A stretch of DNA of 19,505 nucleotides, taken from positions 1 through 19,505 of the forward strand of contig CAKSGG010000058.1 in NCBI GenBank assembly GCA_934454215.1. The letters are read 5' to 3'. The number at the start of each line of letters is the position of its first letter. Position 1 is the first letter of the stretch. This stretch comes from an uncultured Clostridia bacterium (GTDB lineage Bacteria; Bacillota; Clostridia; UBA1381). The notes below the pieces were generated by a model, which made no database searches, was not told where the DNA came from, and was given only the letters and a program-made list of their open reading frames with translations. The position numbers were made by a program, and so were the translations under genes. Below, in pieces: positions 1-6,776 of this stretch.

Positions 1-594
1 TCTGCTTATTCCCAAATTATCGTTTATATGAGTCATTGTCAGCCTGTCGCCATACCGTCCAAGCAAATCTTCGGAATGATTATAGCACATTTCATGACCC
101 GAATCCCAGCAATATCCCACCGTCGGATTACCTTTAAAATAATCCATAATCGCATGCAGATGTTCATCGCCCTCGGTATTTTCAAATGCGATTTTTATGC
201 CGAACACTGCCGCTTTTTCCACAAGCTTGCCGTAATTTTCAAGTCCTGCTTGCGTAGGCTCGGGAATATTCTCAAAGCCTATCCACACATGAGCAACCAA
301 AACAGGTATATTATATTTATGACAATCCTCCAATGATTGCAACAGTTCATTAAGAGCCGGTTCCGATACACTTTTGTCCTCACTCCACATGGCAGCTGAG
401 CATACAAACGGCGCATGTAAAGACTGAATCACCGCACCGCATTCGTTCGCAGCGTTAACAATAGCCTTTAAATCTCCGCTTTCCCATTCCGGTGATACTG
501 CATCAAATCCGATTTTCTTAACCAATTTTATGAGCTTCGGAGTAGGCTCGGAATAATGATTTCCCAAAGAAATCCCTAATTTCTGTTTCCACAT
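1..594 (-). CDS. Sugar phosphate isomerase/epimerase-like TIM-barrel protein (C-terminus cut off by window edge)
   Basis: The reading frame is open from an ATG at 594 to the left window edge (198 codons, no stop), so the C-terminus is missing. The translation starts MWKQKLGISLGNHY and contains AFENTEGDEH, YCWDSGHEM and THINDN. These are the usual metal-binding stretches (Glu, Asp-x-Gly-His, His-x-Asn-Asp) of the xylose isomerase-like TIM barrel family, which includes sugar-phosphate isomerases, epimerases and endonuclease IV relatives. The family normally binds a divalent metal and isomerises or epimerises sugars or inositols in the cytosol. The start is supported by GAAAGGAG seven bases upstream. 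It has its own duplicated promoter just after the CDF gene. The substrate cannot be told from sequence. The family call is firm; the exact reaction is unknown. Confidence 0.85.
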   Translation of the reverse strand, partial: MWKQKLGISLGNHYSEPTPKLIKLVKKIGFDAVSPEWESGDLKAIVNAANECGAVIQSLHAPFVCSAAMWSEDKSVSEPALNELLQSLEDCHKYNIPVLVAHVWIGFENIPEPTQAGLENYGKLVEKAAVFGIKIAFENTEGDEHLHAIMDYFKGNPTVGYCWDSGHEMCYNHSEDLLGRYGDRLTMTHINDNLGISR

Positions 595-626
595 ATTTAT
601 TCTCCTTTCGTAAATTAACTTTCCTT

Positions 627-656
627 ATTATAGCACAACGCATAAAAAATGTCAAT
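627..656 (-). promoter_or_regulatory. Consensus sigma-A promoter, gene-proximal copy
   Basis: On the minus strand, TTGACA (655-650) is followed by a 17-base spacer and TATAAT (632-627). Both hexamers match the sigma-A consensus exactly, and TGC precedes the -10 box (extended -10). Transcription should begin near 620, leaving a leader of about 25 bases with the GAAAGGAG ribosome binding site of the isomerase-like gene. Confidence 0.9.
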
Positions 657-686
657 ATTATAGCACAACGCATAAAAAATGTCAAT
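657..686 (-). promoter_or_regulatory. Consensus sigma-A promoter, distal copy
   Basis: This is an exact copy of the neighbouring promoter: TTGACA at 685-680, a 17-base spacer and TATAAT at 662-657 on the minus strand. It should start transcripts about 30 bases further upstream, near 650, inside the proximal copy's -35 region. Confidence 0.85.
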
Positions 687-695
687 GCTAAAACT

Positions 696-1832
696 TCACG
701 TTTCCAAATCATACGTAATATTCACTGTATATTTTTTATCGGAAATATTATTCAAAGCTTTCTCAAGAGTGTCTTTTATTTTTTCTTCACTTCCGCGCAG
801 CTCGCATGGAACAACCATATCAAAAATCAATTCGGTGCTGTCACCGTGTGCTGACATTCTGAAATCATGTACCGACAGACGGTCGTCCTTTACTTTTAAA
901 ATCGTTGCCACAAGCTTATGAACCTTGTTCAGCTCCGCATCATCGGTCACTATCGGGTCATAATGAATTACAAGATGCGTTTCAAGCTTATCATAACATT
1001 CCCGTTCAATTCTGTCTATCACCTCATGACATTTCATAGGGTCTTCGTTTTTATCAATTTCAACATGAATACTTGCATAGCGTCTGCCCGGGCCGTAATC
1101 ATGAACCATCAAATCATGACAGCCCAAAACAAACGGATATGATTTTACGTGTTCTATCAGCCGTTTTTGCAAATCAGGATTTGCACCCTCGCCAAGCAGC
1201 GGAGAAATTGTTTTCTTTGCAAGCATTATACCGCTGTAAACAACAAATAACGAAACTGCAATACCCATAATTCCGTCTATCGCAAAGCCTGTAAAATGCT
1301 CAATTATTCCCGCAATAAGCACAGCGGACGTCGTAATTACATCATTGCGGCTGTCTTCGGCGGTTGCAATAAGAGCGGTTGACTGTATTTTCTTCCCCAT
1401 TTTCGTATTAAAAAGCATCATCCATGCTTTAACTAAAATTGAACCGATAAGTATACATACGGTTAATGCCGAAAACTCTGTGGGCGCAGGATTCATTATT
1501 TTTTCAACGGAGCTTTTTACAAGCTCAAACCCAATCACCAAAATCATTGCCGCAACCGTAAGCCCCGAAAGATATTCAAGCCTTGCATGACCGTAAGGGT
1601 GTTCCCTGTCGGCAGGCTTTTCCGCAAGCTTAAAGCCTATCAATGTTACGACAGAGCTTGCTGCGTCGGACAGGTTATTCAGTCCGTCGGCAACGATTGA
1701 CATAGATTTTGACATTCCGCCGATTAGCAGCTTACTTCCTGCAAGCAAAAAATTACATAATATTCCTATAAACCCCGAAAGTTTCCCTATTGCAGTTCTT
1801 TTTTGAGGAGTTTTATAAGCAACGGATTCCAT
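696..1832 (-). CDS. Cation diffusion facilitator (CDF) efflux transporter, probably manganese type
   Basis: CDF transporters export divalent metals across the cytoplasmic membrane in exchange for protons. The N-terminal half has about six membrane segments. The CDF signature is DGLNNLSD in TM2 and EDSRND in TM5, giving an N-x3-D plus D-x3-D transport site in place of the D-x3-D plus H-x3-D of Zn/Fe carriers. N/D plus D/D sites are known from bacterial Mn exporters of the MntE type, so Mn is the inferred substrate. HPYGHARLEY follows TM2. The cytoplasmic tail is long and seems to hold two ferredoxin-like dimerisation domains (about residues 205-285 and 290-378). A GTG nine bases further upstream is in frame but overlaps the AAAGGG ribosome binding site, so I chose the ATG at 1832 (378 aa). 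It probably sits at the end of the azlCD unit, as no terminator is visible between them. Confidence 0.9.
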   Translation of the reverse strand: MESVAYKTPQKRTAIGKLSGFIGILCNFLLAGSKLLIGGMSKSMSIVADGLNNLSDAASSVVTLIGFKLAEKPADREHPYGHARLEYLSGLTVAAMILVIGFELVKSSVEKIMNPAPTEFSALTVCILIGSILVKAWMMLFNTKMGKKIQSTALIATAEDSRNDVITTSAVLIAGIIEHFTGFAIDGIMGIAVSLFVVYSGIMLAKKTISPLLGEGANPDLQKRLIEHVKSYPFVLGCHDLMVHDYGPGRRYASIHVEIDKNEDPMKCHEVIDRIERECYDKLETHLVIHYDPIVTDDAELNKVHKLVATILKVKDDRLSVHDFRMSAHGDSTELIFDMVVPCELRGSEEKIKDTLEKALNNISDKKYTVNITYDLET

Positions 1833-1889
1833 AATAGCCACCCTTTCTTAAAATCGTCTATAATCATTTTATGTACCAAACGCTGTATT

Positions 1890-2225
1890 TTATACTGCAT
1901 GAAAAACAAATTGTACAAGCAGCATATATACAACCGTACCGCCTGCAATTGATATGAGCATCTGACGTTTCCAGCAATGAAGAACAACAACCGTTACAAG
2001 CGCAATCAATTCGGGGATTCCGTGATTTCCGCCAAAAACATCTGTATTTTTAAGACTGTATACAACAAGCATTCCGAAAACCGCAGCAGGCAAAACCTTT
2101 CCAAGATACTGTATATATTTAGGCGTAGGCTTTCCGTCAGGAAATACCATAAACGGTAAAAACCGTGTAAGCATTGTTCCCAACACCACAACCGCAACGG
2201 TTATTATTTGCTGAGTAATTGTCAT
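1890..2225 (-). CDS. azlD: AzlD-family branched-chain amino acid transport subunit
   Basis: This 111-residue protein is very hydrophobic with four likely membrane segments and the typical AzlD opening, LGTMLTRFLPFMVF, followed by a conserved region around YLGKVLPAAVFGMLVVYSL. AzlD proteins work with AzlC as a two-component exporter, best known for branched-chain amino acids and their analogues. Its ATG overlaps the azlC stop codon in an ATGA junction, which points to translational coupling and a joint complex. The length is normal for the family (about 100-110 residues). The substrate is assigned from the family only. Confidence 0.9.
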   Translation of the reverse strand: MTITQQIITVAVVVLGTMLTRFLPFMVFPDGKPTPKYIQYLGKVLPAAVFGMLVVYSLKNTDVFGGNHGIPELIALVTVVVLHCWKRQMLISIAGGTVVYMLLVQFVFHAV

Positions 2226-2926
2226 TTTTCTTCACCGTCCTTCTCTATAAATTTTCTTATCAGTGTAAGTGAAATCAAAATTACCGCCATTGACGGTATT
2301 ATAAAATCATCCGCACCGAATACCACAAGACATATAACCGATATGCACAATCCGAGAACAGAGCTTGTATGATTTTTTTCTTTCAGCCACTGTTCCGTAA
2401 AAATAACCGCAAACATCGCCGTCATCACAAAGTCCAAGCCCTCTGTGTTAAACTTGACAAAATTTCCTAGTAAGCCTCCTATTGTAGCGCCTGAAACCCA
2501 GTAAAACTGATTAAGCAGTGTGACATATGTCATAAATAAGCCTTTATCAACATCTTCGGGAATTTTTGCAGTGTAATTAACCGAAAATGTTTCATCGCAC
2601 ATTCCGAATATCAGATACAATTTTTTAAGTCCCGTTCCCTTGAATTTATCAAGCATGGAAATTCCGTAAAACAAATGTCTTGCATTTATCATAAGCGCGA
2701 GTGTGAATGCCTGAATCGGGTTAAATGCTCCCAAAAGCATATTTGCAGTAACAAATTCCATTGAACCTGCAAATATTGTAAGGCTCATCAGACAGGGATA
2801 TAAAAACGAAAATCCCGATACATTCATATATATTCCGTATGTAATACCCAAAAACCAAAATCCCGCAAAAATAGGAATTGTATACGGAAATGCGGCTTTG
2901 AGTGCTTTCGTATGTTTATTTTCCAT
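2222..2926 (-). CDS. azlC: AzlC-family branched-chain amino acid permease
   Basis: AzlC is the large membrane subunit of the AzlCD exporter. The 234-residue protein has several membrane segments and the family's hallmark motifs: PIFAGFWFLGITYGI near the start, FAGSMEFV, LMINARHLFYG and the FGMCDETFSV stretch about 110 residues in. The start ATG at 2926 has a GGGTGG ribosome binding site. It overlaps azlD by four bases. The gene begins only about 35 bases after the rplT terminator's U-tract, and I see no strong promoter there, so expression may come from a weak promoter or from read-through. In Bacillus, AzlCD exports leucine analogues; the native substrate here is inferred. Confidence 0.92.
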   Translation of the reverse strand: MENKHTKALKAAFPYTIPIFAGFWFLGITYGIYMNVSGFSFLYPCLMSLTIFAGSMEFVTANMLLGAFNPIQAFTLALMINARHLFYGISMLDKFKGTGLKKLYLIFGMCDETFSVNYTAKIPEDVDKGLFMTYVTLLNQFYWVSGATIGGLLGNFVKFNTEGLDFVMTAMFAVIFTEQWLKEKNHTSSVLGLCISVICLVVFGADDFIIPSMAVILISLTLIRKFIEKDGEEK

Positions 2927-2959
2927 TCAAATCCACCCATTTCTTAATGATTTTTATAT

Positions 2960-3000
2960 AGAAGAAAAGCCGAAAACTCGTATTGTTTGAGTTTTCAGCT
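2960..3000 (-). terminator. Rho-independent terminator after rplT
   Basis: On the minus strand a 12-bp stem (arms 3000-2989 and 2979-2968, one G-U pair, 9-base loop) is followed directly by TTTTCTTCT. It sits 22 bases after the rplT stop codon and closes the infC-rpmI-rplT operon ahead of azlC. Confidence 0.9.
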
Positions 3001-3021
3001 TGGTTTAATCGTTTATATTAA

Positions 3022-3375
3022 TTATAAAGCCTTCTTTGCAGCTTCAACAAGCTTTGCAAATGCAGCAGGGTCAGCTATTGCAACTTCCGAAAGAACCTTT
3101 CTGTTCATCTCGATACCGCTCTTCTTAAGACCGTTCATGAATGTTGAATAGTTCATTCCGTTCATCTTGCACGCAGCGCTGATACGTGTAATCCAAAGAC
3201 GTCTGAAATCTCTCTTTCTTCTTTTTCTTCCAACATACGCATTCTGCATTGAACGCATGACAGCCTGATTTGCAATTCTGTACTGCTTGCTCTCTGCACC
3301 TCTAAAGCCCTTTGCAAGCTTCAATATCTTTTTATGTCTTTTTCTTGTGCTTAATGCACCTTTTACTCTTGCCAT
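3022..3375 (-). CDS. rplT: Large ribosomal subunit protein bL20
   Basis: bL20 binds 23S rRNA early in 50S assembly and, in Firmicutes, also binds the infC leader mRNA to repress its own operon. The 117-residue product has the standard length and sequence, starting MARVKGALSTRKRHKKILKLAKG, with the basic YVGRKRRKRDFRRLWITRI stretch and the C-terminal RNA-binding domain (MNYSTFMNGLKKSGIEMNRK). GAGAGG lies ten bases before the ATG. It is last in the operon, 24 bases after rpmI, and is followed by a clear terminator. Confidence 0.99.
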   Translation of the reverse strand: MARVKGALSTRKRHKKILKLAKGFRGAESKQYRIANQAVMRSMQNAYVGRKRRKRDFRRLWITRISAACKMNGMNYSTFMNGLKKSGIEMNRKVLSEVAIADPAAFAKLVEAAKKAL

Positions 3376-3399
3376 TAGTTATTAGCCTCTCTTTCTAAA

Positions 3400-3603
3400 T
3401 TATTTGTAAGGAATAAGCTTTTTGATTACTGCTGCATTTGCTTTTGAACAGTAAGCCTGCTTTCTCAGATGTCTCTTTCTCTTTGTAGTCTTTTTGTTCA
3501 GGATATGTCTTCTGAACGCCTTGTTCATCTTTACCTTACCGTTTTTAGTAAGATTAAATCTCTTGGCTGCGCCTCTGTGTGTCTTTATCTTAGTCTTGGC
3601 CAT
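3400..3603 (-). CDS. rpmI: Large ribosomal subunit protein bL35
   Basis: This small, highly basic 67-residue protein begins MAKTKIKTHRGAAKRF and contains AFRRHILNKKTTKRKRHLRK, the typical bL35 signature. It is a component of the 50S subunit. AAAAGGAG precedes the ATG. It lies 25 bases after infC and 24 bases before rplT, the conserved bacterial order infC-rpmI-rplT. Confidence 0.99.
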   Translation of the reverse strand: MAKTKIKTHRGAAKRFNLTKNGKVKMNKAFRRHILNKKTTKRKRHLRKQAYCSKANAAVIKKLIPYK

Positions 3604-3628
3604 TTTTGTCCACTCCTTTTCTAAATAA

Positions 3629-4141
3629 TTACGCTAAGGGAGCGAGGAACATTGTCATGTTTCTGCCCTCTAACTTAGCAGGTTTTTCCACTGTACCCAA
3701 TTCTCTTGTCTTTTCGGCAAATCTGTCCAACAGAACCAAACCAATATCCGAATGACTTACTTCACGTCCTCTGAAACGCACCATAACCTTTACCTTGTCG
3801 CCATGCTTTAAAAACTTCAAAGCATGATTCACCTTAGTATTAAAATCATTGGTGTCTATTGAAGGTGAAAGCTGAACCTCTTTGATATTAATTACCTTTT
3901 GATTCTTCTTGTTCTCCTTCTCACGCTTGTTCATTTCAAACCTATACTTTCCATAGTCCATGATTTTGCATACAGGCGGCTTTGCCTGCGGTGCAATCTT
4001 AACAAGATCCATGCCCTTGTCTTCCGCCAAACCGAGTGCGGTTTCAGCGTCCATAACGCCCAACTGTCCTCCGTCCGCTCCGACAACTCTGACTTCTCTG
4101 TCACGAATCTGTTCGTTTATTTGTAATTCATTCTTGCTAAT
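3629..4141 (-). CDS. infC: Translation initiation factor IF-3, with ATT start codon
   Basis: IF-3 binds the 30S subunit, keeps subunits apart and proofreads start codon choice. The 170-residue product has both domains: N-terminal INEQIRDREVRVVGADGGQLG, the linker GKYRFEMNKREKENKKNQ, and the C-terminal RNA-binding part (KFLKHGDKVKVMVRFRGRE). The first ATG in frame is at 4063, but starting there would remove the first 26 residues of the conserved N-terminal domain. The frame runs back to an ATT at 4141, eight bases after a perfect AGGAGG (4155-4150), with no ATG, GTG or TTG in between at suitable spacing. AUU initiation is a known feature of infC, by which IF-3 represses its own translation. 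The gene is preceded by an attenuator leader. Confidence 0.97.
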   Translation of the reverse strand: MSKNELQINEQIRDREVRVVGADGGQLGVMDAETALGLAEDKGMDLVKIAPQAKPPVCKIMDYGKYRFEMNKREKENKKNQKVINIKEVQLSPSIDTNDFNTKVNHALKFLKHGDKVKVMVRFRGREVSHSDIGLVLLDRFAEKTRELGTVEKPAKLEGRNMTMFLAPLA

Positions 4142-4277
4142 GGCTAATCCCTCCTAATCTAATTTACCAACAAAAAAGCGGATACATAGAATATCCGCTC
4201 ATACAAATCAAAATGATATATTTACCGTTGCACACTTACGCTTACGGTGAGAGCGGATAACTCTGCTTGTTCTTTAC
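4142..4277 (-). promoter_or_regulatory. L20 leader (infC-rpmI-rplT attenuator)
   Basis: The roughly 135-base leader matches the plan of the Firmicutes L20 leader, where bL20 binds nascent mRNA and causes early termination. In the RNA, UAUCCGCUC (4259-4251) can pair over nine bases with GAGCGGAUA (4200-4192). That pairing would consume the upstream arm of the intrinsic terminator (4199-4177). A separate hairpin with an ACCGU/ACGGU stem (4248-4244 with 4228-4224) lies between them. Mutually exclusive antiterminator and terminator folds are directly visible. Control by bL20 is inferred from the known family. Confidence 0.85.
4172..4199 (-). terminator. Attenuator terminator in the infC leader
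   Basis: On the minus strand an 8-bp stem (AGCGGATA, 7-base loop, TATCCGCT; 4199-4177) leads into a run of six T (4177-4172, the first T also closing the stem). It lies about 31 bases before the infC start and ahead of the ribosome binding site, so it works within the leader rather than at a gene end. Confidence 0.9.
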
Positions 4278-4283
4278 TGAGAT

Positions 4284-4312
4284 AGTATAGCATAATTTAT
4301 CATATTTGTCAA
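4284..4312 (-). promoter_or_regulatory. Sigma-A promoter of infC-rpmI-rplT
   Basis: On the minus strand TTGACA (4312-4307), a 17-base spacer and TATACT (4289-4284), with TGC just before the -10 box. The predicted start is near 4277. It lies 22 bases after the stop codon of the NA37 gene, with no clear terminator between, so some read-through is possible. Confidence 0.9.
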
Positions 4313-4334
4313 TACTTTTTTAAAAAAATTTTAA

Positions 4335-5354
4335 TTATTTATTTGTCAGCTTATTTATATTATTTATTTTAATTGAAATAGTGCCGTTTTCGTTATTGAT
4401 TATTTCTATATAATTGTCATCACTGTAGTATTCCGCCGGAAACGAAAGTTCTACTCCTATATCGGTTGCAATTTTAATATTTGAGGTCATCTTTTTTGTA
4501 ATATAATTTGTAACCTCTACTTGTTCGGGAACTGACGAATCTTTCAGCTTATCCAAAAATTCGTCTTTCATGGCAGGTCTGCCGTCAAATACGGTTTCCG
4601 CTATTTCTTCGGGCTTTATATATTCAAAGTCGTTGTCTTCAATATTTTCGACAATATATTTTTTCATTCTTACGCTTGTTTCAATCGTATCTCCTCCGTT
4701 TTCCTCCGTAACCTTTTTTGCAATCCTATTAACGGCATTTATCGTTTCCCGCGGAGATAGGTCGAAAATACATTCCAAAAGAAAATCGGCAATCAAATCA
4801 ACGTTTTCTCCGTCTATTTTGCGTTTCTTACCCATATATTTTATCGCAAACGTTTCCTCGTTTACAAATGCACACTCTGAAATTCTGCGTGTAAACGACG
4901 GAAGAATTGCATAATGATTTATAAGATTATTTGTAATCTGCCCGTCCTCTTTTATTACCTGATGAGTATATCCCATCTGGTTATCACATTTTAAAACCGC
5001 CAAAGTCGGGGTCTCGTTTATATAACAGTCGCATACCAAAACATCACACGATTCGGTATTTTCGGCAGATGATATTCCCTCATATATTTTTTCCGCAATG
5101 AAAAGCGACAGACTTTTTAAATCACGTTTCTCTTCATCGGGTTCAAGGTATTCCTTTAAGTGGTATAAAAAACCGCTGTTACTGTTAAATTCCCCCGTAC
5201 GCAGTGCCGCACTCTCGCATACTTTGTCTATATGCTTCGTTATAAAATTGTTTATTCCCGCATCCGATACATCAAGCTCATTATCCGAATATACGGTAAC
5301 GCCAGAATTTGCGTCAAGAATATGTAAAATTGCGTGCTTTATTCCTACTATCAT
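4335..5354 (-). CDS. NA37/YejK-family nucleoid-associated protein
   Basis: The 339-residue protein resembles the Firmicutes branch of the nucleoid-associated NA37 (NdpA/YejK) family, cytosolic proteins found with the nucleoid whose molecular role is poorly known. Visible support is the start MIVGIKHAILHILDANSG, the block SCDVLVCDCYINETPTLAVLKCDNQMGYTHQ, the strand ETFAIKYMGKKRKIDGE, and the overall size and acidity usual for the family. I recognise it by overall similarity, not by a catalytic motif. GGAG precedes the ATG. It follows ridA in the same direction, separated by a GC-rich hairpin that may reduce transcription into it. Confidence 0.75.
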   Translation of the reverse strand: MIVGIKHAILHILDANSGVTVYSDNELDVSDAGINNFITKHIDKVCESAALRTGEFNSNSGFLYHLKEYLEPDEEKRDLKSLSLFIAEKIYEGISSAENTESCDVLVCDCYINETPTLAVLKCDNQMGYTHQVIKEDGQITNNLINHYAILPSFTRRISECAFVNEETFAIKYMGKKRKIDGENVDLIADFLLECIFDLSPRETINAVNRIAKKVTEENGGDTIETSVRMKKYIVENIEDNDFEYIKPEEIAETVFDGRPAMKDEFLDKLKDSSVPEQVEVTNYITKKMTSNIKIATDIGVELSFPAEYYSDDNYIEIINNENGTISIKINNINKLTNK

Positions 5355-5382
5355 TTATATCTCCATTCCTTACATACAAGAG

Positions 5383-5402
5383 GCTGCCGCAAATGCGGCA
5401 GC
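5383..5402 (-). terminator. GC-rich hairpin between ridA and the NA37 gene, probable terminator
   Basis: GCTGCCGC, loop of four bases, GCGGCAGC forms a perfect 8-bp stem starting just after the ridA stop codon. On the minus strand it is followed by CTCTTGTATG, on the plus strand by TCTTTATAATT, so the U-tract is weak either way. It may be an inefficient terminator or an mRNA-stabilising hairpin. A similar hairpin lies between thrC and galK. Confidence 0.6.
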
Positions 5403-5405
5403 TCT

Positions 5406-5777
5406 TTATAATTCAACTATTGTTTCTACCTCAAGCAATACATCTTTCGGCAGTCTTGCCACTTCAACGCAGCTTCTTGACGGATAAGGCTCTGTAAAAT
5501 ACTTCGCATATATTTCGTTTATTTTTCCGAAATCGTTCATGTCTTTAATAAACACTGTTGTCTTTATAACATTGTCAATAGACGCTCCCGAAGCCTCAAT
5601 AAGATTTTTCACATTTGTCAAAGCCTGCTCTGCCTGCGCCTCAACTCCCTGCGGAATTTCTCCCGTTGCCGGATTAATCGGTATCTGTCCCGATGTAAAA
5701 AGCAGATTGCCTGTCTTGATTGCCTGTGAATAAGGACCTATTGCCGCCGGAGCGGTGTTTGTTTTAATTTCTTTCAT
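5406..5777 (-). CDS. ridA: RidA family reactive intermediate/imine deaminase
   Basis: RidA (YjgF/YER057c/UK114) hydrolyses reactive enamine and imine intermediates, such as 2-aminoacrylate made by PLP enzymes acting on serine or threonine, and protects PLP enzymes from damage. The 123-residue length is typical. Visible signatures are TNTAPAAIGPYSQA at the start, LFTSGQIPINPATGE, and the C-terminal SRSCVEVARLPKDVLLEVE, which carries the catalytic arginine (SRS) and the terminal glutamate. GGAGG lies eight bases before the ATG. It is 25 bases downstream of the Yip1-like gene and likely cotranscribed with it. Confidence 0.95.
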   Translation of the reverse strand: MKEIKTNTAPAAIGPYSQAIKTGNLLFTSGQIPINPATGEIPQGVEAQAEQALTNVKNLIEASGASIDNVIKTTVFIKDMNDFGKINEIYAKYFTEPYPSRSCVEVARLPKDVLLEVETIVEL

Positions 5778-5802
5778 TGTTGTTTCCTCCGTTTTATTTT
5801 GT

Positions 5803-6684
5803 TTATGATAATCTGATAATATAACAGATTATTGCCGTAAATACAAACATTCCAAGCATCATGGAATACATAGTTCGTCCCGATGAATATGAAATCCATT
5901 CGGTTCTCAATGCCTCATATGTTAAAATTACCATTCCGATAAGTCCGCATATAACAAGTATCGCAAGTGTTGTTGACGAAAGCGTTCCGAACAATATTCC
6001 GATTACACTCGCCAATGCAAGCGGTATCGCCGTGAGTGACAGTCTCGGTGCAAAATCTCTGAACGGTGTAGTCTGATGAAACATAAATCTGTTTATGAAC
6101 ATGAATATTCCCGAATAAATGTAGAATATCAATATTCCGCTTACCGCTCCGCTTATCATGCTGAGGCATATATATAATAAGTTTGAGTAGCTTTTCATAG
6201 GATTTATCGTTATAAGCGAAAGCATTATTCCAAAAGGCGACCTTACCGCTCCCGTTATCAAAAAGTAAAGGCATAGATTTATAATCGCACCGGTAATCAT
6301 AGAAATTACAATTGCCGTACCTATACTTATATATCCCGGGTTTTGTATTGTCTCAATCGGTGCAGCAATAAATCTCTTTATAAACCGCCACAAATCTCCC
6401 CAAAAATGTCCCTGTGGTGTTCCTCCGTTTCGATTTGCATTTACACGCGCATAAAATTTATCTTTTGCTCTCTTAAACGGTCCGTCATTTCTGACATACC
6501 CCGTTTGATATGAGTTGTTATATCTGTGGCTATGCCTTTCTTGAGACTGCGTATTCTGCTGTGTGTTTTTTTGCTCCGCATTATTTCCCGAAGATTCCTT
6601 TGCATTTCTTCTTGCCTGTGCTCCCGGGCAATTACAGACTTCTCCGTCTTTTAAATCCCGTCCGCAATATATACAGCTTCTCAT
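5803..6684 (-). CDS. Yip1-like multi-pass membrane protein with N-terminal zinc-ribbon cysteines
   Basis: The 293-residue protein starts with a short Cys cluster (C4, C7, C17, C19: CIYCGRDLKDGEVCNC) that could bind zinc. A polar, low-complexity Asn/Gln-rich linker of about 80 residues follows, then about five hydrophobic segments from residue 115 to the end. The membrane part (FIAAPIETIQNPGYISIG, later FRDFAPRLSLTAIPLALASV) has the layout of bacterial Yip1-domain proteins, whose function is not established. AAAGGAG precedes the ATG. It has its own promoter at 6727-6754 and is first in a unit with ridA. No catalytic motif is visible. The topology is fairly clear; the family call is moderate. 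Confidence 0.65.
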   Translation of the reverse strand: MRSCIYCGRDLKDGEVCNCPGAQARRNAKESSGNNAEQKNTQQNTQSQERHSHRYNNSYQTGYVRNDGPFKRAKDKFYARVNANRNGGTPQGHFWGDLWRFIKRFIAAPIETIQNPGYISIGTAIVISMITGAIINLCLYFLITGAVRSPFGIMLSLITINPMKSYSNLLYICLSMISGAVSGILIFYIYSGIFMFINRFMFHQTTPFRDFAPRLSLTAIPLALASVIGILFGTLSSTTLAILVICGLIGMVILTYEALRTEWISYSSGRTMYSMMLGMFVFTAIICYIIRLS

Positions 6685-6726
6685 TTCTTACTCCTTTCAT
6701 AAAATATATTTCAAGTTTTTATATAT

Positions 6727-6754
6727 TTTATATCCGAAAGGGGTATTATGTCAA
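6727..6754 (-). promoter_or_regulatory. Promoter of the Yip1-like/ridA unit
   Basis: On the minus strand TTGACA (6754-6749), a 16-base spacer and TATAAA (6732-6727). A TAAAAT two bases further on would give an 18-base spacer. The ATG at 6684 is about 43 bases downstream of the -10 box. Confidence 0.75.
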
Positions 6755-6776
6755 TAGACAGCTTGTAAAATTTTTG

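Larger units (their letters stand above)
627..686 (-). repeat. Perfect tandem duplication of a 30-bp promoter-bearing unit
   Basis: Two identical 30-base copies lie head to tail at 627-656 and 657-686. Read on the minus strand, each copy is exactly one -35 box, a 17-base spacer and one -10 box. The array starts 10 bases after the stop of the CDF gene and ends 33 bases before the start of the isomerase-like gene. With only two copies and no spacers, it is not a CRISPR array. Confidence 0.95.

Noticed and set aside
28..336. Plus-strand open frame opposite the isomerase-like gene
   Set aside because: It lacks a ribosome binding site and recognisable protein features and lies antisense to a well-supported gene. 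Other plus-strand frames opposite the long minus-strand genes were dropped for the same reason.
627..686. Two-copy 30-base repeat as a CRISPR remnant
   Set aside because: There is no spacer between copies, no cas genes nearby, and each copy is fully explained as a promoter.
1833..1889. Separate promoter for the CDF gene
   Set aside because: A TTATAG-like box is present but has no reasonable -35 box at 16-18 bases; the gene is better explained as part of the azlCD unit.
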